In this document: one piece after another, positions 47,060-58,139 of the stretch
How positions within the stretch are numbered: the first letter of the stretch is position 1
How the letters are laid out: every line of letters begins with the position of its first letter
Source of the DNA: Protula sp. h YS-2021
Taxonomy: Eukaryota > Annelida > Polychaeta > Sabellida > Serpulidae
Direction: 5' to 3'
Assembly (NCBI GenBank): GCA_949752745.1
Contig: OX457025.1
Location: 47,915,601-47,979,600, forward strand
Length of the DNA: 64,000 bases
The notes under the pieces: generated by a model
Told to the model about the DNA's origin: nothing
The model's database searches: none
The model's input: only the letters and a program-made list of their open reading frames with translations
Made by a program: the position numbers and the translations under genes

Positions 47060-47870
47060 CAATTATAGACCTGTTTTTGCTGGCGCGCAATAAACTGGTA
47101 ACAGATGTTTCCCTGAAACTGTCCATTTATGAGCCATCTTTGTACTGAACCCGGAGTGCAGTTCGGAAGGAATTTTTTCCGGATACTTTAAACGTCGGAA
47201 TATTGTCCGGCTATCGACAAGAAAAGTTAACGCATTAATATAATACAAAGGTCGTGAAAAGGTAAGGGGAAATTCATGAAAGTTTTCGAAGAATTTCGAA
47301 GGAACTTTTGGGAGTGACGTGGACATATGTTGCCTAACCCCCAAGCAGTTCTTGTGCATAACACACTTCATTTACTCGGCACATTTACATGTCCCCGCTG
47401 ATCTGAGCATGCACGGGACACAGGCACGTGATACGCACTTTAAAGGGTTCTGTTTTCTCCTAATCTTCTATCAATGTATGCATTTGTTCTCAAGTGGGTA
47501 TGCGTTATTTCGATCCCTTTGTTAGGGCTGACTAAAAGGAATTGAGCTACCTGGCATTGTGTATGACTTTCTCCCACACCAAAGCCGAGTACTTCAGCAT
47601 AATGTAATCTTCTGGCTACTGGATCATTCCGCGCATATTTGCTCCACCTAACGGATATAAAGCACAGTAAGTAATGTCTTGAAAATAATTTGTTGATAAC
47701 GGTGTATCTCTTCCGATAATTGTAAACTGTACTACGTGGTTGCATTAAAGTGAAAACAGCGTCTAAAAGATACACACACACATGTATATATAAATTATGA
47801 GGGAATATATTTGTACCAAAATCGCGAATTTCACCAAAATCGTGATATAGAAATAAAACCACACACGCGT
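47060..47870. other. No gene recognised
   Basis: One 140-codon minus frame (47440-47862) lacks coding features and runs into a pol III-like segment; treated as spurious. Confidence 0.3.
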
Positions 47871-47871
47871 T

Positions 47872-47950
47872 TTGACTGATTCGAACCCAACTTCCCTACT
47901 TAGTATTGGGCAATGTTCGCACTCTGGTTTTAGGCTCGTGCCACCAGTGC
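47872..47950 (-). repeat. Possible tRNA-derived SINE head
   Basis: On the minus strand 'tggcacgagcctaaaacc' (A box-like) is followed about 35 bases later by 'gggttcgaatcag' (B box-like). The stems are poor, so this is a relic at best. Confidence 0.35.
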
Positions 47951-47999
47951 CACATGCTGGGTGAGTTTTTTTTTTTTTTGATCAGTGCACCCGCTCGTG

Positions 48000-48175
48000 G
48001 TGTTTTGTAATTTTACGCTTGGAAAACGGGGAGTACTAAAGGAATAGTTATTCCCCCACCCCCTTTCACGAAAGTGGAACTCCGCGCAGACAGCGCCTGG
48101 CCTCAAAATCATCCACTTTTCGTTCTTAATATGTGTATGGTAACACATATAGTACTAAATGCCCCACCCCTCGAT
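48000..48175 (+). repeat. Dispersed repeat R4, copy 2
   Basis: 'ggaaaacggggagtactaaaggaa ... gtggaactccgcgcagacagcgcctggcc' matches 42710-42800. Confidence 0.6.
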
Positions 48176-48270
48176 CCTGAGCAACAAGATGAGTTTTTTC
48201 GGGCAGTTTGTAAACCACCTGGTTCAGCCATCTGCTTTGTAAAGTTCAGCCAATTCAACTGTCTATTTGG

Positions 48271-48640
48271 GTCTAGGACAATTCCCCCCAGACAACTCCC
48301 CCCCCCAGACAACTCCCCCCCCCAGACAACTCCCCCCCGAACAATTCCCCCCGTAGGACAATTCCCCCCGAGGACTATTCCCCCCCCCCCACTTAATTTT
48401 TATATTATATTTTACTTTGAACGCCAAAGTCTTTGATTTTTAAAATACCTTAAAATCAAAAATGCAAAATTTTTCTATCTGGAACGAAAGTTTTTTCTGC
48501 CATTTAAAACCTGATGTTGTGGCAAGGGAACAGGACAATTCCCCCCAGACAATTCCCCCCCAGTCAATTCCCCCCCGACAACTCCCCCCCGAACAATTCC
48601 CCCCGTAGGAGAATTCCCCCCGAGGACTATTCCCCCCATT
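48271..48640. repeat. Two word arrays 'ggacaattccccccagacaactcc' around a 150 bp unique piece
   Basis: Arrays lie at 48271-48385 and 48535-48640. The piece after the first ('acttaatttttatattata ... ggaacgaaagtttttt', to 48495) is repeated almost exactly at 49356-49466. Confidence 0.8.
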
Positions 48641-48675
48641 CATTTTTATTTTTCTTATTTTTTCTTTTCTTTGTA

Positions 48676-48706
<31 letters not shown>

Positions 48707-48730
48707 TTTTTACAAATTGTTGCCCTTTTA

Positions 48731-49142
48731 TCTTCTAACTGGAGATGGTAATTGTCCTTCCATTTCAACATTGTCGCAATTGCAATTTACATGCCTTATT
48801 CAAACCAATGAACTTTAAGTTGGCCACCTCAGTGCCAGCAAAAACGGTTTTTTACATGTTACATCGGTCGGATCCGCCGTAATGTTCGCGGTGCATCTGG
48901 TCAAATTATGGGTGGCCGCTTGCCCGAGTCACCACGTCTTCTAACTGGAGATGGTAATTGTCCTTCCATTTCAACATTGTCGCAATTGCAATTTACATGC
49001 CTTATCCAAACCAATGAACTTTAAGTTGGCCACCTCAGTGCCAGCAAAAACGGTTTTTTACATGTTACATCGGTCGGATCCGCCGTAATGTTCGCGGTGC
49101 ATCTGGTCAAATTATGGGTGGCCGCTTGCCCGAGTCACCACG
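48731..49142. repeat. 206 bp near-perfect tandem duplication
   Basis: Copies 48731-48936 and 48937-49142 differ at one noticed base (cttattcaaa / cttatccaaa), so the duplication is very recent or an assembly artefact. A (CT)n tract at about 48677-48700 precedes it. Confidence 0.95.
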
Positions 49143-49236
49143 TCGGTGGTACGCCGACTCTGCGCAACGCATTCGTCAAACAGTCCGCGACTTCGAAAAC
49201 CGACATACTGTTGACTATTTGCGTGGAATTGCCCAC
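49062..49236 (+). pseudogene. Coding-like fragment of unknown origin
   Basis: An open stretch reads GRIRRNVRGASGQIMGGRLP and then RWYADSAQRIRQTVRDFENR ... DYLRGIAHG, up to the edge of the word array. It is rich in Arg, Ala and Asp with good codon character and higher GC than its surroundings. It faintly recalls the C-terminal part of FLYWCH/MULE-associated proteins ('DYLRGIAHN'), from memory only. Its first part is doubled by the 206 bp duplication. Confidence 0.3.
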
Positions 49237-49470
49237 GGGTCTAGGACAATTCCCCCCCAGACAACTCCCCCCAGACAACTCCCCCCCCCCGACAATTCCC
49301 CCCCCCCAACAATTCCCCCCGTAGGACAATTCCCCCCGAGGACTATTCCCCCCCCCCCCACTTAATTTTTATATTATATTTTACTTTGAACGCCAAAGTC
49401 TTTGATTTTTAAAATACCTTAAAATCAAAAATGCAAAATTTTTCTATCTGGAACGAAAGTTTTTTAAGGC
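49236..49470. repeat. Word array copy 4 with shared flank
   Basis: Near-identical to 48271-48495 over about 230 bp, including the unique 'ctttgaacgccaaagtc' part. Confidence 0.85.
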
Positions 49471-49471
49471 A

Positions 49472-49862
49472 CTAAACTTTTGACAGTTTACCTGAAATAG
49501 TATTTACTTTCTGTTGTTGACAAAGAGTGGTAATTTGCCGCAGTCGTACTTCAGAAAGTCTTATTTCATTGATGGTCTTACCCAGAGAACCCCACTCTGT
49601 ATTTTTTGGCATCTCTTTATCTCCGGAAATTTTAATCACCCGCACAAAGTCCGTCCAAAAGAGTTTTGACTCGCCAACGCCTCTCACAAGTATCAGACGA
49701 TGAAATTTAAATGGTCGTCATTAAACATTAGGTGAAATTTTGTTAATTGAATACTTCAGCACCGCAACCATACGCAATTGTGCAATTTCTAAGTTTGGTT
49801 TTGTTTCGAAGAAACATTTTAATTCTTTGCGTGTAAGATCAGGGTCCGTAGCAATTGGCATC
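49472..49862 (-). other. Two coding-looking minus-strand segments, possible exons
   Basis: Segment 1 (about 49861-49730) follows an acceptor-like ttttcag and reads MPIATDPDLTRKELKCFFET ... MVAVLKYSIN before a stop. Segment 2 (49687-49485) reads GVGESKLFWTDFVRVIK ... NEIRLSEVRLRQITTLCQQQ and ends at a donor-like ttcag/gtaaac. They could be exons of an unrecognised gene or ORF pieces of an element. No family recognised. Confidence 0.3.
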
Positions 49863-49869
49863 CTGAAAA

Positions 49870-49975
49870 TTGGGTAGCAACAAATAGGCTAGCCACATTT
49901 AGAACGCGATAGTTAGGCCAGCGACATTTAGAACAGCTACGTTATAGCCACATTGTCCACTACGACATTTAGGCC
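49870..49975. repeat. Short-word array 'gccacatttagaac'
   Basis: 'gctagccacatttagaacgcgatagttaggccagcgacatttagaacagctac' and related words, about six in 100 bp. Confidence 0.55.
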
Positions 49976-49979
49976 AGTT

Positions 49980-50289
49980 TATAACAATGTGTTTTTGTGA
50001 GTTTTTGGTCAACATGTCCATAACTATAATATTAAACATTTCTAAAAGTAATTTTTACGAAATTAAGCGATGACAGGTGACAACCACAGATGCCTCGATC
50101 AACCACGGGAGCAGTTTCACACTTAATTGCAATCCCATCATACAAGCGTAGTCTCTACCGAATTCCCTAAATTAATACCCCACAGACGAGAGTACTTATA
50201 TATTTTACTAATCCATTTAGCTATAAGTAAATGCAAAAAATTAATGCCATTTTCTGTGGGTGACCTTATCACAGGATAGCGATCGGCTT
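49980..50289. other. No feature seen
   Basis: AT-rich; nothing recognised. Confidence 0.25.
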
Positions 50290-52990
50290 GTTTACCTAGA
50301 ACTTGACAGTATTAAAACTTGGTCTGAATGTCGCAGTTGACAATGCAGCCATAATGTCGCTGTCCCCAATGTCTTCTCTTGAAACTTTTTCATGTGGATT
50401 CGGCACGTATGTAGATGACACATTATTAGAAGTGAGAGATTATCTTCCGTCATACTATCATTCGCATCGAGAAAATCCAACTTATCAACAAAAAAAAAGA
50501 GTATAGGTTCAACACGTTTAGGCATCCATTTGTTATTTCCCGAGTGGCTTTACATTCCCACAAAAGTGAAATAGAGTATCCTGAGTACCAAAAAATTAAC
50601 AAGTGTCTGATCGTCAATTTTTCTTTTATTTTTAGTTAAAATGTAATGGATGACTTTAAGCCGCAGAGCCACTAATTGCTCAATTGTGTTTCTTTTGTGG
50701 ACTAGTTATATGAAAGGCATGCTCTGAAAGACAATGAGCACCTTATTCAATCCTCCCGGCCCCCCGAAAGCAGAGGCTGAAAGGCACTTCAGCAATTTCT
50801 TTATCAAAATGGAAAGTAGATTTAGCTCTCCTTACATTTCATATGAGATCCGGTATTTTCGATAAAGGGTTTCAATAAATTGCGCAAGCGTTCTAATAAT
50901 CTGTTAATAACAGAAGTCTTAAGCCATTTACCAAATTTGAATATTTAGACAGCTATAAAAAGGAATCCGTAATTTCAGAGGGTACTTCATCTGGAGATCC
51001 GACAAAGACGGAAACTTACGATCCCTATCTAAAAATTTTAAATGTATAACATTTCTTACACATGGCACTGCTTAATATATAGAGATTAATTGTATTGTTA
51101 CTACTCAATCTAAATCAAATAATCTAAATCAACACAATTAAATCCGGGATACGAATACCTCCGTCATCACAATTTGAGACTAATGTCCGCTGCTTAATCT
51201 TGCTTAGTTTATTTGACCAAATGCATCAATTGACCAAGGACTGTGCTCGGGACGAATCGTTATCCGTACAAGCAGCATCGCTCCGGCTATAAATGAGATT
51301 AGACATTTGGTTATACTTACCTTCCCCAATAACGCAAGACATCTTTGACTCGATAGGTTTAAGCAGGAAGCTAGTTTTTGGTCTTATATTTTTCCCTATA
51401 TGCATTTTTCAACTACAATTTCCATGCCAAAATATGTTGAAGCTTCTTTCTACAAATATTAACCCACGTTCTACTTTAGGTTAACTCTCCATGGACCCAA
51501 AAACGGGTATCGATTTCTCAATATTTACTCTCAAACCATAATATCTTGAGAACCACTTTGTTATCCCAAACACTTTATTAATCGAATTAATATCATGCAG
51601 TAGACACGTTGCATCATCTGCAAACAGAGATTTTTTAACGACCAAAAAACGTAAGACTGATGTTTCTATTTTTAAGTAACGGTCTCAATGTCAATGGGCA
51701 TCCCTGACCAGCACCGGGATCAAACCACCCACGGAAATATTCATTGTTAATAACGGTACTCGATATAGTCTTATAACAGAGTGATACCTGATTTCGATAA
51801 GAGGTACCAAAATTTAATTGCTTTAAAACTTTATGCATATAACCCCATTCAAAACCATCAGATATATCTTTTTGAAGTCTAACATCAAAATAAGCCAAAT
51901 TTTCATTTAAGATTCATTTATTTATAGCGTCGTGTACCAGTTTGATATTTTCTGTTATGTAGCGCCCTTTAACGAAACCATTTTGGTTTTCATATATAAT
52001 CTTGTGCAAAATGTTTTTGTTCTTACGGCTTGTGATTAGGAAGAATTTTTTACACCACGTTAAGGAAAACGCATTTTCAACAATCTCTGGATCTTTTTTG
52101 TGTGTTTTGTAAAACTGCAAAGATTCAAAGTCGATGAAATTGGGAGAATTTACTATTTTCTGCTACAACATTTGATGTGTTAACCAAAATATTTCCAATA
52201 TATAGCCAAATCCATTCGTACCTAAGATAAGATTAAATCCTGGATATTAAATCTGGATCTGTCGTTTGATGAAGATTGCTGTAGAAACGTTTTTAATCTC
52301 GAAGAATTATTGCAAGGTCTTAGATAACAGTCACATTTACTTTCTATTTTTTCAAGTGTTTCCTTTTCTATTAAAATATTTATTACTTTTTCCTTTTTTC
52401 CATAAATTGGGTCCTTGACCACACTAAAGTTCTTTTTGCTTTGCAGCTGTTTTGTTAAGAAAGAAGGTTTTACAACTTAAATATTTTGCTTCCTCACACG
52501 GTCTGATCTTTTATCGCACAGCTTCAAGTACAACCGATCACATCGTAGTACATCTGGTTCCATTCGCCTTTTCTTTAACTGTTTTCAAAGGTTCCATTGT
52601 ACTATTTAGTATGTCAAATTTAATCAGGTCCCCGTTCGTTTATCCTTTTCCCTTATAAAATCGGCTTTTATTTCTGTTAACAGGTTAATACTATATTATC
52701 TATAGCATTCATTTTGTAAAATGTTATACGCCAAATAAAAATTGATGGTCTGTATTTATATTTCAAGTATGTTTGACGCCCTGTAACCAGGAACTAATTT
52801 TTAATTAATTAAGAAACAGCCTAGTCTGTACATTACTGGTGGTGCATTTCTAAACTAAGTAAATTTAAAGACATCGGGGTGCTTTTCTTTCCAGATTTCT
52901 CCCAGATTTTTTTCATCAGTACATTTAGTATTGATCTCATTTGCGTTGGAATGTACGACTTTTAGCTACATTTTACTGAGAGATGTTTTG
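50290..52990 (-). pseudogene. L1/Tx1-like LINE, degraded copy
   Basis: Minus-strand pieces in order: a linker (52422-52222), NILHKIIYENQNGFVKGRYI (52010-51945), FEWGYMHKVLKQLNFGTSY and TISSTVINN (51850-51750), then KISLFADDATCLLHDI (FADD at 51611-51624), IYS, and MTEDNLSLLI near 50460. RT palm sequence between GCPL (51690) and FADD is deleted, and stops are frequent. It shares ORF2 blocks with the plus-strand copy at 23-25.4 kb and untranslatable stretches with the copy at 60.6-63.5 kb (for example 'gatcgaggtgcttttctgtccagat'). Confidence 0.85.
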
Positions 52991-53045
52991 TCCAGCGACA
53001 TTCTGCCGAGTAACATTTTGCCGAAATTGACATGTACGAAATTTT
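52955..53045. repeat. Short-word array 'gcgacattctgccga'
   Basis: Words 'gctacattttactgag', 'gcgacattctgccgag' and 'taacattttgccgaa' follow one another just beyond the LINE. Confidence 0.45.
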
Positions 53046-53049
53046 GTTA

Positions 53050-55185
53050 GAATTCACAATTTTGGGGGATATCCTTTTTACTGATTCGTCAAGCCGTGTG
53101 TGACATCTTTATAATTGATTGGTCAAAAAGAAACAGGAAATAAATGAGAAAATAATTTAAAATTTTGTGCATTCTTTTTGTTACACTTGGAAATTTTCTA
53201 GTATAATTAAGTTCGTATTGGTAACGATTTTTCTCATTTTTTTCTCTGCAAATGGTTTCTCTGGATCTCATAAGAAACGCGAATAACATCAAATTGGAAA
53301 TCTTAGATGAGTGTCGGGAATATCCATTCTGGTGTTGTATGGAATTCAAAGGACAAGGACAGAGGATGTGTTAGATGCTGTGTTTTATCGATGATAATGT
53401 CACACCGCACATCAATAACAACAAAGAAGGAGTAACCTTAGCTAGCTTAAGTAAACAATGTGTGCTTACTTATGCGGCCAATGTTTGTTGTGTGTGGCGT
53501 TATACACAAGGTAAGAAAACTACTGGTTATTGGTAGCAAGGTAAGAATACATGAAAGGTACTTGTGATTGGAGAAAAATACTTAATACTAACGAGCAGGA
53601 TATAGTGTTCCAAATCAGTGAAAATAATTACATATTGGACATTGCTATAACGACAATAAGATGTGGTTTGGTCATTATGTTTTCAAGAGAGGGAGTTTTT
53701 ATTTAAATCCGACATTTTTATTTAACTCTGGCGTGGTTACAACGCCTTTATGTAAGCGCTTCTAGTGAGTTGTGGGACTGCAAAATGGCACCGTTTTAAA
53801 TTGGTTAAATGGTGTTGTGTCGTCACAACGGCTTGGTAAAGACATCGATCTACTGTCGATCTGCATGGCCTTTACATATACCGCTTTTGGCACCCATAAA
53901 ACTACTTGAATAAGATTCGCTGGATAGTGTATTATGTTCAAACAAGAGTGTATTAGTGAAAATTAATCCACTCTTACCGGTAAAAACAAAGGATGACATT
54001 ATCAATGGTGATTTAAAACCCTTTACTGACAATTGATTGCTATACGTATTAAGGCACAAACGCTGAATCCAACGGTGATAATCTGCGCTGACCAACTAGA
54101 ACATATCACTTTCTTATCTAGGGACTAGCTCTATATTCGGTGTCTTTATGTCTGCTGAAACCGTGGTAAAATGATAAAATAGCCTTTCCTGAAAGATAAA
54201 TGTAAGGCATAACAACATGTGAGCCACGGAAAAGTGCTTTAAAGGAAAAAGGCATATAAGCTGTGTTTTAATCGCGGTAATAAATGCAATTGTGTCTACA
54301 CTAAAAGCTACTCTGTCCACATTTGCATGGTGAGTTGCTTATTTCTTGGTATATTAAAGATATATGCTTATCTCACCAGCTCTTTTTGCTGAAGTTTCCC
54401 TTACCAAACTTACTAAACATCACAACGTTTTACCCTTTTCATAAAATATTTGATAAGGGTAAATCTGTTGCGATGCATTTTTCGCATGAATTAGAAGGCA
54501 AAATTTGTTTGGTATATCACTTCTTCAATCACACTAATTAATTGAGAAATAATTGAGAAGATTCTAATCTAAAAGACTGAGATGCATTAAAAAGCATCCC
54601 AGAAATATATTGTATCTTTTACCCATTTAAAATCACCAGTTACAATGAATTTTGAACATTCAAGCGTATCAATCAAACATTGCCCAAAATGCGTTGCGCA
54701 TTAATGTTAATATCTTGAGCGACATTTAAGCATTTTGAAAAAAGAAAGATTCTTATCCATTTTGGAAGTTAAACGGTTTCCCAGAACAAAAGTATGGGAT
54801 GTGATTCCTCTATATTATTAATTTATCCTGTCATAATCCCGTTTTAAGGTAGGATCCCAATGTTTATCGTGAATATTTGTGCTGATGCAGGGGATCTCTA
54901 TTGATCCCTAAAGTGCAAAAAAAAATTAAACGTGATTCAGACTGGCATCCACTTATTTCGGGATTCCGGTAAGTTTCCCGATGGTTTTCACCTGGACCCT
55001 GGGTGAAATTCGATCGGGGTCCGTTGGCATATGCATATTCTAGAATTATATCCAGGTGAAACCCCAGTCTCCAGTTTGGTTTATCTGGTTTTGGTTAGCT
55101 TCACCACCATAAGTCCTGAAAGTGACTCTGTTTTATAAATCTCCTTAAGCTCTGATGTTGGTATAGATTAGGTGTGGTTTGAATT
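53050..55185. other. No gene recognised
   Basis: AT-rich. A palindromic 'ttcacctggaccctgggtgaa' sits near 54980-55005. Upstream exons of the candidate gene at 55190 could lie here but none can be named. Confidence 0.3.
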
Positions 55186-55189
55186 TCAG

Positions 55190-55276
55190 ACGCGCTCTGC
55201 AATCACCTGCCTCTTTATTTGCGAAGGAAATACCGCAAGAGGAGAAACAAAGCAAGCGCTCCACCCGCGCAACCAG
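55190..55276 (+). CDS. Candidate host exon A
   Basis: An 87 bp stretch lies between an acceptor (gtttgaatttcag) and a donor (aaccag/gtacga). The open frame encodes RALQSPASLFAKEIPQEEKQ and then SKRSTRAT, basic and polar, probably disordered. It begins and ends in the same phase, leaving 'ag', which joins the 't' of exon B at 56863 as a serine codon. No family recognised. Confidence 0.4.
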
Positions 55277-56099
55277 GTACGAGCCAACTCCTGATCGGCC
55301 ACCTTTTATAAGTTTGTACTTACACATTGTTTGTCCTCCCTTTGTTTTCACATCGATATCCTTTTTTCTGGCAACGAAGAATTCTTATAAGTGATGTGTC
55401 TATATGTGCCTAAATTTTACTCTAATGCGTTGCAATCAAATCATAAACCAAACTAGACTGATTCATACAATTCACTAAATATGGATTTCTCAGACTTACT
55501 CCTTTTTATGAATTTATATTGTGAACATTTTCCTCTTGCTACGTCCCTTTGAAAAATGTCTTTATAATATCACCGCACACTGTAAATATACGATCCCCAT
55601 TTTTAGCACTTAAACATGTTGGTCTGCTGATATTTAGAGTGTCGATAATAATTGTAGATCCCAATAATGCAGATGAAGTAGTTTAGAATGTTTCCAGTAA
55701 CTTCAAATTGCAATAATTTGACGGCCCAGCTCACTGCAATCACTCTGTAGATGCTGCCCTCACTGAGGATTGAAGATATCACAGGATAACTCCACTCAGT
55801 TGTAAAAATATACTGTTACAGCGAGCCATTTTTCCAAGAATTACAGACCACTTACCTGTTAAAAATTCCAAGACAATTTTAAAATGACATTTGCAGATCA
55901 AGTGTTCCGGTTGAAGTTGGCGATCTAATTTGCATAGCTGAGCAAAAACTACTTATATCAACAGAAAAGCAAGGTCCACGGGCGGCCATGGACTCCCCAG
56001 AAACCTGTGTTAACGGAGAGATTTCCAAGCAAGTTTTGAAGTGAGTTTAAGATCGAGGTTTGGAACAATTCTTCTTCTTCTTATTATCATTATAACTAT

Positions 56100-56166
56100 C
56101 TCTCTATTGTTATTATTATTATTATTATTATTATCATTATTATTATTAATATTATTATTATTATTA

Positions 56167-56205
<39 letters not shown>
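56100..56205. repeat. (TTA)n microsatellite
   Basis: About 100 bp of TTA/TTG repeats; translations give artefactual poly-Leu or poly-Ile. Confidence 0.95.
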
Positions 56206-56435
56206 GCATGTCGATCTTGTGAACACCTAACACAGACTCGCGATCAAGTGAAAGGACCGAATGCGAAGGTCTTAAACTGTCGCTTTTTCATTTGAAAATT
56301 GGCGTCATCAGGAGTTTCGTGGCTGGAAAGCTTAACGCAAAGATAATGTGTAACGTTTCAACTATGGCTTAAATTGAAAAAATCTATGTCCTGCCCGGCG
56401 TTATTGCACAGTGCAGGTTGAACCCACCCAACCCC
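56205..56435 (+). repeat. Dispersed repeat R2, copy 2
   Basis: 'cttgtgaacacctaacacagactcgcgatcaa ... cttaaactgtcgctttttcatttgaaaattggcgtcatcag' matches 14170-14340. Confidence 0.6.
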
Positions 56436-56448
56436 GCACTGGAATGCA

Positions 56449-56652
56449 ATGTCAGGAAGAGGGCTTGCAATTGGTATTACTGTTTTGCTATTCGTGCAGG
56501 TATCAGCATGCCTAACCAGGCAGGTGTTAAAAAAGTTAACTTACAGTCCCAGAATCGTGTTCATAAGGTCGAATATGTATGAGTGGGGTCCAGAAAAACA
56601 AAGATTTGTTGTAAAGTTGCTAAAACACAAAGGTTTTATGTACCAGCTATAA
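56449..56652 (+). other. Small ORF with signal-peptide-like start
   Basis: 67 codons; the start MSGRGLAIGITVLLFVQVSA has a hydrophobic core and small residues at the end, like a signal peptide. A donor-like cag/gtatca at 56497 could make it a first exon, but its phase does not fit exon B. Possibly accidental. Confidence 0.2.
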
Positions 56653-56862
56653 TTAGTGTCGTTTTGTAGTTACAAAGATTTCTTGACCACACGTAAGACT
56701 TCATGAAATCGCACAACATAAATTTCAGCCAGTTCGCGAAATAGACGTTTTGGCAAAGCTAAAATGGCAAAACTGGCAATCGAAGTTCACTAGAAAGCGA
56801 AATATTCAATTAGAAAAATAATACTCCTAAAACAATGCTTTCTTTGTTTTCGTTATATTTTA

Positions 56863-57173
56863 GTGCCAAAACTACGAGTGATTTATCATTTGACGCCCCT
56901 TTACAACTTATAACGGACTGCTCGGATAAAACTTGTAAACAAGGACCAGGCACCAGGAAGGACGTGGTCAGCAAGGCAAGCAAAAATAACACATCCATTA
57001 AACAGGCAGAAACCAGGCCTGACAGGAAATGCGACGAAGCGGGAGTACAGGGCGAGGGTCGCCCGTGTCTCCAGCAAAACGCGGCTTCGGCGCGGTTGAG
57101 GTTTCGCTGGAAGGCAACGAAAGGACTGCCCGGACACATTCTCGTCGTCCATCTGAGGGTGCCCTTCTCACAA
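56863..57173 (+). CDS. Candidate host exon B
   Basis: After an acceptor (gttatattttag) an open frame of about 103 codons reads SAKTTSDLSFDAPLQLITDC, then DKTCKQGPGTRKDVV ... RKCDEAGVQGEGRPC ... RFRWKATKGLPGHILVVHLR, to a donor-like tcacaa/gtaggt. The right half is markedly GC-rich against an AT-rich background, a sign of coding constraint. The start phase agrees with exon A. The minus strand is also open, so strand is not certain. Family unknown; Ser/Thr/Lys-rich with four cysteines. Confidence 0.4.
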
Positions 57174-57179
57174 GTAGGT

Positions 57180-57950
57180 TTCGTCTTTCACCATATAGAC
57201 CTCTGTGGTTGTTCTTGGTCTCATAGTTTTAGCAGCATGGTAATATGTGTTAACATATCTGTAATATATGTTTGCATATGAAATGTTGAAAATACACTCT
57301 GTGTCCCTCCATAAAGCAGAAAGGTTAGGAAATTATTAACATAATTCTCTGTATCTTTGTCTAGTTTGGATTCTGTGTTTGATGGCACACAAAAAACATG
57401 AGCAATTGTTTTCTTTAATTAAGAGTTCGCGAATGGTGTGGGTAAAATTACAAGGGTATCCGGTTTTTGCTAAAAGTTTTCCATTTGGGACAGTTCGCAT
57501 TTAGGGGCTTTTAAACATTGCTAGATCCGGACCAAACACATATCGAAAATTGGGCATACGCTTTATTAAGGATTTATTAAAGGTTTAGAGATCTAAACCT
57601 TCTTTAACGATTTGACATTATGTAATGCGACATGAAGCAAAGCTCAACGAAAGCGAAAGCGATTCCATGAAACATAGAAAATATACATAAAAGAAATTAT
57701 TGACACTTGCAAGTCGGACCTCTTTTCTTTACTTTTGTCTTTACTACTCCGCTGAATACATTGGCCCTATAGCTCCCAAATTTTGCGCTTTTGTAGTACT
57801 TGATCTGAAGTTGTGTACCTCCCTTTTTGTTTTTTCCTTTGTTTTCCTTTTCGTGATCAAAACGTGAAGCAGTGATTTTTGTTAAGAAATAGAACGCGTA
57901 AGGTGTACGTAAGTTTCGCAGCAGTATTTCTGCATAATGACTCGCTATTC
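57180..57950. other. No feature seen
   Basis: AT-rich; no further exon could be supported. Confidence 0.25.
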
Positions 57951-57954
57951 TTGG

Positions 57955-58135
57955 TAAGGATCGAGGAGCTGGGGCAGTAAGAAGCAAAGCTTTGTGTGAG
58001 GATCGAGGAGCGGGGGGCAGTAAGAAGCAAAGCTTTGTGTGTGTTCTTTCTAGACAGGTTTGGTGAAGATCGAGGAGCTGGGGGCAGTAAGAAACAAAGC
58101 TTTGTGTGTGTATATTCTTTCTAGACAGGTTTCCA
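57955..58135. repeat. Three tandem copies of a 43-66 bp unit
   Basis: 'gatcgaggagc.gggg.cagtaagaa.caaagctttgtgtg' occurs at about 57959, 58002 and 58068. The last two units also share 'ttctttctagacaggttt'. A long minus-strand ORF over this region is a by-product. Confidence 0.85.
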
Positions 58136-58139
58136 ACTG

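Noticed and set aside
47440..47862. 140-codon minus ORF
   Set aside because: No domain, unusual composition, and it abuts a tRNA-like repeat; probably accidental.
43225..49355. CRISPR-like look of the evenly spaced short repeats
   Set aside because: There are no unique spacers of constant length, the words themselves vary, no cas-like gene is present, and the DNA is clearly eukaryotic.
56041..56295. Poly-leucine ORF resembling a membrane segment
   Set aside because: It is a translation of the (TTA)n microsatellite.
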